Source: Monoplex corrugatus (Eukaryota; Mollusca; Gastropoda; Littorinimorpha; Ranellidae). From it: a stretch of DNA of 64,000 bases. Every line of letters starts with the position of its first letter. Within the stretch, counting starts at the first letter, position 1. The stretch lies in NCBI GenBank assembly GCA_030674185.1, contig JAPXFY010000023.1, positions 23,175,092-23,239,091 on the forward strand, in the 5' to 3' direction. Below the pieces are notes generated by a model. It worked only from the letters and a program-made list of their open reading frames with translations, had not been told where the DNA came from and made no database searches. Both the position numbers and the translations under genes were made by a program. Of the stretch, positions 45,055-58,601 are shown piece by piece.

Positions 45055-45060
45055 TCCTTT

Positions 45061-45760
45061 ATGATACAAAAATATATCTATCTGATACCGCCAGTATAGA
45101 CAAATTGTATACATTTTCCTGCGACTCACTTGTAAGTGCTGCCAACATTTCAATTCCAAAAGGCATCAAACTTAGGAAAACTTTGCGGAAATATTTGGTG
45201 GAATAAGGATTGTGAAAAGGCAGTTAACGAAAAGAAAACAAACAAACATATATGAACAATCGGACACCTGAAAATCATAAAGCGATGAAAAGTGCCGACA
45301 TAAACTGTAACAAAGAACTGTATTTGACAACATTTTGTAAATCTGAAGTAAATGATCACAAAGACAGGCATACAATTTGGGAAAATTTTAAAGTAATGAA
45401 AAATGGGATCAGTTTCCAAGCTCGTTGGAAAAGGTAGAAGCTTTTGCAGATTTGTTTGCTGAAGTATGCCATACTGACGGCCTTCCTGTTTCCAGTCAAA
45501 ATCATAGGGAATGAGAAGAAAAGACAGAGGTTTATAAGGACCCTGCCCCAGATAATACACATTACATGAACTCATCATTTACACTTCGAGAATTAAAATA
45601 TGCTGTTAAGTCTATCCCAAACAAAAAAGTGTCGGTAAGATTAGATGCCATTTCTAATCAGATGCTGAAAAATTTACCCGACAATTTTGTAATCTTGCTA
45701 TACACTATCTTTAAAAGATGTTGGAATAGTAGCAAAATGCCGGACTATTGGACACGGACA
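45061..45760 (+). mobile_element. LINE, part 3: start of RT
   Basis: It continues the + strand LINE after the RTE insertion. The RT N-terminus reads FTLRELKYAVKSIPNKKVS, DAISNQMLKNLP, LLYTIFKRCWNSSKMPDYW, resembling I/Jockey-type RTs. It is truncated near 45760, where a minus-strand RTE piece begins; the RT catalytic box is not present. Confidence 0.75.
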
Positions 45761-46655
45761 TCAGTATTGGTTCTATAGAACATTCAAGAACTCTCTTCCT
45801 GATGTTAATTGATAGGAGTTTGTTGGTAAAAATGCTTTTCATCTTCTTGAATGCTGTTTTGGCTTGGCCGATTCTGCCGGCTATTTCTGATGTGCATCTG
45901 CCGTCTGATGAAATGACCGTTCCCAGGTATTTAAACCTATCAACCAGTCTCAAGGTTGTGCCATTTGCTGTTATTTTTCATGAGGGGATCTCATGTTTTT
46001 TATTGATCACCATGACTTCAGTCTTCCTGCTGTTTAGTTCCAACCCTTTACCTTTGCTTTCTATTTCTAGTATATTCACAAGGTTTTGTAGGTCCCTTTC
46101 ACTTTCTGCAATTAGCACGGTGTCATCTGCGTATCGAATGTTGTTTATCATTTTTCCGACAACCTTTAATCCAGGGTATTCTTCTAGGTTTCTCATGATG
46201 TTTTCGCAATAAAGTGAAAACAGATCTGGTGACAAAACACAACCCTGTCTGAGCTTATATTGTTTTCTATTCTCATTGCAGCTGTTTGTTCCCAGTACAT
46301 ATTTCTGATTATTCGTAGATCTTTTCCATCAACATTGAATCTTTCCTGCTGGTTGATCAATTCTTCATGTCTTACCCAATCGAAAGCCTTGGTATAGTCA
46401 ACAAAGCATAAATACAAATCCTTATTCATCTCAACTGACCTCTCTATGATAGTTCTTAGGATATATATGGCATTAATAGTTCCTTTTCCTTCCACAAATC
46501 CACATTGTTCTTCTGCTATTTCTCTTTTGATTCTATTCCTTGTCCTCATCATGATTATTCTTAACAGGATTTTTCTTACATGACTCATCAAACTGATTCT
46601 GCGATGGAGTTCGCATTCCATAGCCCTGTCTTCACTACGTATCAACGTTTGTGAA
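45761..46655 (-). mobile_element. RTE-like LINE, RT core fragment
   Basis: On the minus strand in order: SLMSHVRKILLRIIMMRTRN, CGFVEGKGTINAIYILRTI, CFVDYTKAFDWVRHEELINQ, then a second frame with NIRYADDTVLIAESERDLQN (the YADD box) and a third with FKYLGTVISSDGRCTSEI and GQAKTAFKKMKSIFTN. Endonuclease and 3' end are absent. Confidence 0.88.
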
Positions 46656-46739
46656 AACATGTCCCAGCAAAAAAAAACCTGTCTTTTAGACTGTCAGTAC
46701 AGTTGTACACTCTGTATCTCTGCCTCTGTAATTCATTGT

Positions 46740-46850
46740 GAAGTATGTATGTGTGTATGTATGTATGTATGTATGTATTTATGTGTACATGTATGTACGT
46801 ACGTATGTATGTATGTATGTATGTGTTTGTATGTGTGCATGTATGTGTCA
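46740..46850. repeat. (ATGT)n microsatellite
   Basis: ATGT repeats with TACGTACG variants. Confidence 0.9.
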
Positions 46851-46884
46851 GTCAGAGCTAAGTCTCTTCTACACACTTGCCTAG

Positions 46885-47815
46885 TGGATTATCCCTTGAG
46901 TGGGGAAAGGCTATGGGAGTAAACCCAAACAGAAAATCCTGCAGCCGCATACTGCGTTAGGGGCGTTGCCACAGAGCACTGCTTGTGCTTTTGGCCATGT
47001 GCTGCGACTTGCCATCTACTGTTCAGCCGTCTATGTCTCCTGTGAGAACAGCTGTCTTACCTCGGTTTGTCCTGGACTTGTGGAGGCAGATGGAGAGAGT
47101 TATTGAGGCTCTGCGCAAACAACAGTAACTTACATATGCGCATGGCACTTGGCGCCATCCCCCTCACAAGAATGACAGACATACGTAAGCAATGGCCCTC
47201 AGTCCCCAGCGGCTCTGGAACCACTGCTCAAGGTAGCAGGCAGACAGGGAAAAGAGCAGAGGGTGCTAAGAATCTCTGGGTTCGGACAAGCTACAGCCAA
47301 TGGAAGTGGACCGTTAAGCCCTTGATTGTTGCTGTTTGGAACGTGAAACTCTCCTAGATAGAAAAGAGGCCAACTTACCAGAAAGAAGAACCGCCCTTGG
47401 TAACACGAGGGCTTCACAGACATGATTTTAATACAAGGGTCAATTAAACAAGGCTAGATCGGGATATGCTCAAGTCACAAAGCTGAAAGGAAGGTAGGTA
47501 TTGGCCTTGCAGTAAGGACCCCTCTCGTTTCTCAACTTGAGTCACAGCCCCAGAGCATCAAAGACAGAATCATGACTATGAGGCTCCCCTTATTAGTGAA
47601 TGCATATGCATATGCTACTTTGGTAAATGTCTACGCCCCCACCATGACAAACCAAGATGAAAACAAAGAAGCCTTCTACCAACAGCTTGATGAAGTTGTA
47701 CGCAGCATACCTGCAGGTGATAAGTTGATCATCCTGGGGGATGTCAACGCGAGAATTGACTCAAATCATACAGCGTGGGTTGGCATTATTGGTCAGCATG
47801 GTCGGTCATGAGAAC
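46885..47815 (+). mobile_element. RTE-like LINE 5' part (leader and endonuclease), 3'-deleted
   Basis: The leader is followed by an endonuclease with AVWNVKLS, LVNVYAPTMTNQDENKEAFY and LIILGDVNARI (47730-47760). No RT follows. The 5' part without the 3' part is the opposite of the usual truncation, so the rest was deleted. It ends about 100 bases before the CUB-1 exon. Confidence 0.8.
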
Positions 47816-47916
47816 TCATATTCGTGTTGCCTTACCTCTGCTACACATAGATCAGATGAAGGGTATACAGGTCTGCTGTGTGTACAAAATGAGTACATTT
47901 CCTTTCGTTGTGACAG

Positions 47917-48098
47917 TGGGCGAAGTTTGTGGTGAGGAGCTGACGGCTAAGTCAGGAACGTTCACATCCCCCGGCTATCCCAGCATGTACAGCAATGACA
48001 CGGACTGCTTATGGGTCATCAACGCTGCCCAGTACGATGAAACTATTCACATCACCTTCTCCGATTTGGAAGTTCCGTGCAGATCCAGCCGCATTCGA
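47917..48098 (+). CDS. CUB domain 1, first half (exon)
   Basis: The acceptor GTGACAG ends at 47916 and the probable donor GTATGA starts at 48099; the exon leaves in phase 0. It encodes a CUB first half: CGEELTAKSGTFTSPGYPSM, then DCLWVI, ITFSDLEV and a third cysteine in VPCRSSRIR. CUB domains are extracellular beta-sandwich modules often placed beside SRCR domains in DMBT1-like proteins. The acidic residue that normally follows the third cysteine (as in CxxDxVEV) is missing here, so calcium binding of the usual CUB type is unlikely. A truncated RTE endonuclease fragment ends about 100 bases upstream of the acceptor. Confidence 0.92.
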
Positions 48099-48432
48099 GT
48101 ATGAATTTTTATTTGTTTCCCGTCTGTGTGCCCCTGTCTGTCTGTTTGTCTGCCTGTCTGTCTGTCTGTCTGTCTGTTTTTATTCTCAAGCTTTTTGGAA
48201 ATATGTTTCCAATAGTGAATAATGTCATACAGATACGAAAAGCAATAAACAAGATTGCCAGATAGCTGTTACAACAGGAACAAGTCTACAGCAGGCAATC
48301 CTCATCACATTTAAGACCTATGGATAAGCAGAATTGTAGTCACCTCAAACATAAATCTATTGCCAAAAGCGGTAAACATACTAACCAGCATTTGAAAAAT
48401 TCACAGACTTACGTAAATGATATTTTCTATCA

Positions 48433-48543
48433 GGGACTGTCATCTCACCATACGGCAGATGCACATTAGAAATATCCATCAGAATCGGTCAGCCAAAAAC
48501 AGCATCCAAGAAAATGAAAAGCGTTCTAAACACCACCAACACC

Positions 48544-48592
<49 letters not shown>

Positions 48593-48602
48593 ACAACAAA
48601 AG
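48433..48602 (+). mobile_element. RTE-like fragment followed by (CAC/CAA)n
   Basis: GGACTGTCATCTCACCATACG to AAGCGTTCTAAA matches the YLGT..GQAKTAFKKMKS stretch of the RTE subfamily. A CAC then CAA trinucleotide tract (48530-48600) follows directly. Confidence 0.75.
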
Positions 48603-49048
48603 AGCTGTCAATTATGGTAGTTCCAAAATAAACACTAGATCACTTCATTTGCAAGAAAAATGAAAATCGTTCTTAACAACGACAACAACAACAACAAACA
48701 TCAATTTGGTAGTTCCAGAATAAACATTAGGTCACTTCGTTTGAATATTCATATGCTACGATCGGTGTTGTTGGTTTCCATATGAACAAAAAAATGTATA
48801 CAAAGATCACCATTTCAAACGATACAAAGCAGAACAGTAAAGACCTAACATAGCGCTTTATTATTCAGTCTTTATTTTAATATTGTGGAAGTTTTCTAGT
48901 GTAGAGACTACATTAGCATTGTACACACTGAGGCATGTCACAAAATGGACTGACGAAATTCATGCATTCCACGCACACATATTTGTATTTTTCTATGTGT
49001 TTAACCAACACACAAAATAGTGATTGTGTATGGTGGTTTGGTTAGGCA
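48603..49048. other. Intron stretch, nothing recognised
   Basis: It contains a second short CAACAA run near 48680 and a near repeat of CCA(G/A)AATAAACA(C/T)TAG around 48625 and 48715. No gene seen. Confidence 0.5.
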
Positions 49049-49058
49049 TGCTTGTATT

Positions 49059-50665
49059 CATCATCATCATCATTCTCCTGCCCGTGATGGGCGTAGAGGA
49101 GAGATGAGAGACACTCTTGAAGCCAGCCGTCGCCAACCGGTCCTGTCCTCCGCCTGTCGCACCAGCGTGGGGCCATCCAACCTGGTCCATTCTTTGATGT
49201 TGTCCATCCAGCATTTGGCTTGTCGTCCCCTTCGTCTGCCGCCTCCCAGTGTACCCTGGAGGACCGTTTTGGGCAGTGAGTTGTGGCGTGTGACATGCCC
49301 GAACCACGACAGCTTCCTGTTCTTGACTGTTGCCAGGAGGGGTTCTTGTGGGCCTGCGAGTGTTGTTATTTGGCTCCACACAAAGTCGTTTGTCTTCCGA
49401 TCTTGCCAAGAGATCCCGAGCAAGCGCCTGAAGCATTTAGTTTCAAACGTCTGGATTCTCTTGGTGGTCTCTGCTGTCATGGTCCAGCTCTCGCATCCAT
49501 ACAGCAGGATGGGGAGCACCAGGGACTTGTACAGCTTCATCTTCGATGGAAAGCCGATCTCTCTGCTCTTCCAGATCTTGTTTAGCTTTACCATTGCTGC
49601 TGTTGCGATCGCTAGTCTGGTCTTGATTTCTGTTGTAGAGCGACCGTCTTTGGTGAGAGTGGCGCCAAGGTATTTGAAAGCGTCCACTTCTTCAAGCTGT
49701 TGCCCGTTCATGTAGATTTCAGCATGGGTGTTGGTTGTGCTGTTGACCAGGACTTTGCTTTTTTCTGTGCTCACTTCCATTCCGTGTGCACCTGCACTTT
49801 CTTCCAGTCTCATGGTCAGGTCTTGTAGTTCTTCGTTGCTGCCTCCCATCAGGTCGATGTCATCTGCGAACCTCAGGTTGTTGATGGTTCTTCCTCCGAT
49901 GGAGACAGTGGAGTGGAAGTCATGGAGGGCTTCACGCATGATGTTCTCCAGGAAGAGATTGAACAGCACGGGAGAGAGTAGGCAGCCTTGACGGACTCCA
50001 ACTGTGGTCTTGAAGTAGTCCCCTATCTGGTTGTTGAGGAGAACTGCGCTGCTGGCAGTGTTATACAGCGCCTGGATGGTTTGGACGAGACCTTCCTCTA
50101 TGCCAAACTTTCTTAGCACCTGCCACAAACCCTTATGCCACACCCTGTCGAATGCTTTTTTAAAGTCTATAAAGTTGTGGAACAGGTCTCTCTGATGCTG
50201 CAGATGTTTCTCCATCATTATCCGGCAGGTGAAGATCTGTTCTACTGTGCTTCTGCCCGCCCTAAATCCAGCTTGTTCTTCCGCAAGGTGTTCTTCCGCT
50301 TCTTTCTTCAGTCGATTCAATATGACTCTGAGCATGATTTTGCTGGTGTGGCTAATGAGACTTATTGTTCTGTAGTTCTGGCATTGGCGCATATTTCCCT
50401 TTTTGGGCAGGGGGATGATGAGTGATTGAGTCCATTCTGTGGGCCACTGTTTTGTCTCCCAAATCTTCTGACAAATCGATGTTACACGAGTGACCAAATC
50501 ATTCCCTCCATGTTTGAGCAGCTCTGCTGGGATATTGTCTGCTCCAGGTGATTTCCCTGCTGGTAGGCTGCGGATGGCTTCTTCCACTTCTTCTCTCATC
50601 ACTGGTAGCGGTGAGGATTCCCTCAATGGTGTTGAGTCCCCCTGAAACAAACTGTTTTGTATTAC
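49059..50665 (-). mobile_element. RTE-like LINE, 5'-truncated, intact RT ORF, 10-bp TSD
   Basis: Minus-strand open frame to 49070 without a stop; its first 18 or so codons (to 50719) are flank. Motifs in order: SLPAGKSPGADNIPAELLKH, YRTISLISHTSKIMLRVILN, GFRAGRSTVEQIF, DFKKAFDRVWH, GVRQGCLLSPVLFNLFLENI, the catalytic LRFADDIDLM, FKYLGATLTKDGRSTTEIKT, LYGCESWTM and WFGHVTRHNSLPKTV. The endonuclease is missing. TGCTTGTATT stands at 49049-49058 and 50666-50675. The 3' tail is (ATG)n. The open frame and exact duplication point to a recent insertion. Confidence 0.93.
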
Positions 50666-50804
50666 TGCTTGTATTACTTTGACAGAAATGGATATTTTCA
50701 ATCTAAATCGTACTATCAATAATTAAAAAAAATGCAACCCCTATTTTGAACCCCTTTTGCGAGAATGACCCATATGTGTGTATGTACATGTGTATATATA
50801 ATTG

Positions 50805-50806
50805 TT

Positions 50807-50842
<36 letters not shown>

Positions 50843-50864
50843 TGTGTGTGTGTGTGTGTGTGTA

Positions 50865-50924
<60 letters not shown>

Positions 50925-50961
50925 TGTGTGTGTGTGTGTGTGTTTGTTTGTGTGTGTGTGA
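50805..50961. repeat. (GA)n-(TG)n microsatellite
   Basis: (GA)n at 50818-50841, then TG tracts to 50961. Confidence 0.95.
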
Positions 50962-51245
50962 GTGTTATTGGGTGAATATAATGCCGCCATGATTTTCCTT
51001 CATTTGTTTATGAATGGATTTTTCCAAATTTCTATAAAAAATTTCTGCTGCTGAGAAGTGGTAAGTGCGTTCATTAAGTAATGAAGCAAAATCATCTTTA
51101 CGTAAAAGATTAAGCACTCTAATTGAGCAATGATTAAGCAGATAGAAGGGAACTTTGCCAAATGTAATCAAGATCTATCATTTTTGAATTAAAATTTGTT
51201 TTAAATTGGCATATGTTCGAGCAAAGTACTGAAGTGTATACATAA

Positions 51246-51249
<4 letters not shown>

Positions 51250-51339
<90 letters not shown>

Positions 51340-51373
51340 GTATCTATAGAGATAGATAGATAGATAGATAGAC

Positions 51374-51404
<31 letters not shown>

Positions 51405-51539
51405 CAGATAGACAGATAGATAAATAGATTTTCACATAGAGACAGAGATATGTGTATCTAACTGTCTATATATATGTATATATAATATATATATATAGAT
51501 ATATATACATATAATTATATGTAGATACATCTATATACA

Positions 51540-51598
<59 letters not shown>

Positions 51599-51600
51599 TA
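51250..51600. repeat. (CA)n-(TA)n-(GATA)n-(TA)n compound microsatellite
   Basis: (CA)n 51252-51310, (TA)n about 51315-51339, (GATA)n about 51350-51425, further TA tracts to 51592. A related (ATCT/ACATCT) tract lies at 51720-51775. Confidence 0.95.
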
Positions 51601-51775
51601 TATAAAACCAATTTTATGTGTTAGTACATGTAGAATGTTGAGTCATGTTTGTATTTGCAAAAGCAGGGATAACCATAATTTACTTTCAAGGAGACACCCA
51701 GAATATTGTTGAAATATCTCTGTCTGTATCTATATCTATATCTACATCTACATCTACATCTATATCTATATCAAT

Positions 51776-52363
51776 ATACATATATATAAATATGTATATA
51801 TATATAGATAGATATAGATATGTATCTACGTATATATCAATTATCATGCTACACTCTTTATATCAAAGATCTTACGTTTAGATTTTAAAGCAAAATGAAA
51901 TCTTCTGTAAGTTAAGAAAGTGTAGAGGATCTTGTGATTATTTCAAGGCTAGCTGTATGTTTGATTTCGTCCTCATGATTCGAAAGAAAAAAAAATGATG
52001 ATATGAGTTTGTCGTTTCTGATTATATTAGCCACGATTTTGAAACGTCTGATGCATTCTCTGGGTCTCAGTGAGCTGGAGCAGTAAGGAAAAATCGGGAT
52101 CACCAGTGAGCAGAAAAAATTAAATCGACTTTCTAAGTCTTTTGTAATCTGATGAAATTGACTGATAAATTCGTTGCTTGCACGCGAGGAGTCAAAACTG
52201 CCCTTACGGAATACTGTCAAACAGTACCAACAAATATTTTTTCCTTAAAAGTCATTATTCAGTTTGACCTTGGGTTTATTTTTTTCTTCTTCTTTCTTTC
52301 TTCTTTATGACGAAAGCCTTTTTTAGCGTCACAATAAACTTCAGAAGTAAAACGTCTCAGCTG
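51776..52363. other. Intron stretch, nothing recognised
   Basis: AT-rich sequence without motif. Confidence 0.55.
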
Positions 52364-52372
52364 TGTGTGTGT

Positions 52373-52457
<85 letters not shown>

Positions 52458-52463
52458 TGAGTG
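52364..52463. repeat. (TG)n microsatellite
   Basis: TG tract with GTATG at its start. Confidence 0.95.
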
Positions 52464-52941
52464 ACAGAACTTTCAGAAAGAGTTTTTCAGTCATTTGCAA
52501 TTGACTTTTTCTATCACGGATATCTGCCCCAAAGACAAACATATCAGAATATCTTTTTTATGGATTTATTAAGATAGTTATGCTTATGGGAGCCAACTTG
52601 AATCCAAAGTATTGACATATGAACAAGCACTTTAAAGACTTAAAGTCTTATGTATTCATTTATTTATTAATTTATTTGTTGATTGATTTATTCAAAATTC
52701 TTATCGCACTCAACTTCTATCAAAAGTATAGGCTTGTGACTGCTGGAATGATAAACAAAGAAGTGGGAGCATTCCACAAGCAGTTTCTGTGCAGATCCCG
52801 ATTTGCCATCACGAGGGAATAGCATAAGATTTCCCTGTTGATGGAGACTTAAAGTTATTTAATTCTTCATTTGTATATTTCTTCTCTTTGATCACTGTAG
52901 AGTGTACATATTTTTTGTCATCAGATGAATGATGTGTGCAG
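52464..52941. other. Intron stretch up to the CUB-1 second exon
   Basis: Nothing recognised. Confidence 0.55.
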
Positions 52942-53089
52942 ATTGTGGACCAAGAGGCTGGTGGTGCGACGTTAGCCAGCTACTGTGGAAGTGGTGTACC
53001 TGATCCTCTGATCTCTACTGGCATTCTGCTTTATGTCCGTCTTGTATCTAGCAGCCTTGATAAACGTTTCAAAGCCTCCTGGACAAAAG
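52942..53089 (+). CDS. CUB domain 1, second half (exon)
   Basis: The acceptor GTGTGCAG ends at 52941 and the donor GTATAA starts at 53090. It enters in phase 0, matching the previous exon, and leaves in phase 1. The product has [19 protein letters not shown], then a hydrophobic [10 protein letters not shown] segment and a closing FKASWTK, which is the usual end of a CUB domain. The cysteine in SYCGSG is the fourth of the domain. The phase-0 intron inside the CUB domain differs from the phase-2 introns inside the SRCR domains. Confidence 0.92.
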
Positions 53090-53267
53090 GTATAAAGTTT
53101 CATTTCCTTTGAATCTATAACCACAATTCAACATTCGGTCCGGACAGAAGTCTAATGTTCCAAGTAGGCTCTTTACAAAGGAATTCAGCTCTATTCTACT
53201 CTTGTTTGTATAATAATTATATATTTTTGATTTTCCTGTTGTTTTCTCGTTCATAGTTTGTCGAGTT

Positions 53268-56800
<3,533 letters not shown>

Positions 56801-57214
56801 CAGAGATATATGTGAGAGTTTTTCTTTTCTGGGACGAAAACAAATACATGAAAACAGACGGAAGAACGAACAAGAAGAAACAAAGAGAGGAATAAACACA
56901 TAGTTATGTACATGTATGATATTAGAGATGAGCACCTAAACCTCTATCAATCCACTGTAGGAAAACCAGTCATCTCTGAAATTATCGTATATTGTATTGC
57001 TGAATGAGAGATGTTTTCAGATATCGTGATCAGTGTTTAAGCATCTCTAGAATAAATTAACATACGATGTGATGACTTTGAATTTACATTTATAAATGTA
57101 GAATTTTGCATGAAACAGAATAAAATGCATTACCAGGTCCAAAATTTGGATCATACTCAAAGTGTATTATTGTTTCTTTGTTTTGTGTAGATATGTCAAA
57201 TATAATCACATAAT
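56801..57214. other. Intron stretch, nothing recognised
   Basis: AT-rich. No motif. Confidence 0.5.
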
Positions 57215-57345
57215 AACCACATGTGTCATCAGCCACCCTGCAAGTCCGTCCAATACTTTCTCCCTGGGTCTACCTACTGTTCTGTTTCCCTCTTGCTTTC
57301 CTGTTGTGATTAGTGCTCATAATTCCCCTTTTCTGAAATCAGCTT
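57215..57345 (-). mobile_element. RTE-like LINE fragment, minus strand
   Basis: CACCCTGCAAGTCCGTCCAA, then TTTCTCCCTGGGTCTACCTA and TTGCTTTCCTGTTGTGATTA match the GKLEGKRAPGRPREKILNGL stretch at 44775-44880 on the same strand. Confidence 0.75.
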
Positions 57346-58454
57346 GTTGCTTTTCTGTGATACAAACGCCAGTCGTAACTGTGTGGAATTAATAACAATA
57401 AATCATCCTAGGATGGCTCTGTTCTCCAAAGTTCGTCCAAGTCTTCCAGCAATTATGTGACATGCACTTTGAGCCCGCCTAGAACCTTATCTGTCGGCAG
57501 AAGACTGAAAATTGGTCAGCATAGAGAATCATTCACCTATCATGGTCAGACAGAATGTAAGAACTTCGTTCAGTCGACCACCAGTTTAGACAGTCTCGTA
57601 TATGGAAGTAAAGAGTCAGCGTCTTCTCCACACGGCACTAGATGCCTGTCTTTTCTCCACACCACACTAGATGCCTGTCAGAAGTTCTGCTGACAAACGG
57701 TGGTTGCTGGTGTCATTTCAGCATTGTGAAGCAATATAGTAACAGGATCTTCACTGACAAAGTGCTGACAGGAGCAAACAAAAGGCAAACCAAAGCTTGG
57801 AAATTTGGACATTAGGAATAACAAACAAATCGGGAACAGAAACAAGCCTAAAATACTGGATCAGAAAAAAAAAGTAATAAAATCGACAAGCATTAAAAAA
57901 AGGGAAAACATTGAAATTAATCAGCCAAAATAGCAGCGCTCATATTCATATTGACAAAGACTGCAATGGACAGGCTGGGTGTCGCCAGCAAGACAGCAGC
58001 GTCGAAGGCATGATGAACGTCTCAAAAACAAAGGCTGGCTTCAGGCGTGTGCGGTCAATGAAAGGGCACCCTTATAACTGGATAATACTTTTCAATGAGT
58101 ACTTCTAAAAATCACCTCAATCCGGTGACTGACTAGGTTGAAAGAAACGTTTTTTTTATCCATTTTAGTATATAAGTGCTGCAGTGACGTACCGAGCTTG
58201 CATCATACTAGTTTATGCGTTGTTTAAGTCATTAGTTTCTTAAGAAGAGTACAGAATGATTTCTAAACATGCAGCATTGATTATTGGATGACACTCTAGC
58301 CTGTAGACAATATATTCCATACACAAAATTTCCTTTAAGTAGAGAGAACCAGAGAGGGGGAAAGAAATGAGCATGACTATAACGTAATGTTTGCACATAT
58401 GTACATGTATGAGTGCACTTACGCGTAAGGCATAATAGAAGTATTGTATTACAT
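57346..58454. other. Intron stretch with a small tandem duplication
   Basis: A roughly 31-bp unit (CACTAGATGCCTGTC) occurs twice near 57617-57680. Otherwise nothing recognised. Confidence 0.5.
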
Positions 58455-58541
58455 AATAATAATAATAAAGAGCATTTATATAGCGCCTAATCTGATGAAA
58501 ACAAGAGCCCTAAGCGCTTACAGGTATCACGCAGACACAAC

Positions 58542-58601
<60 letters not shown>

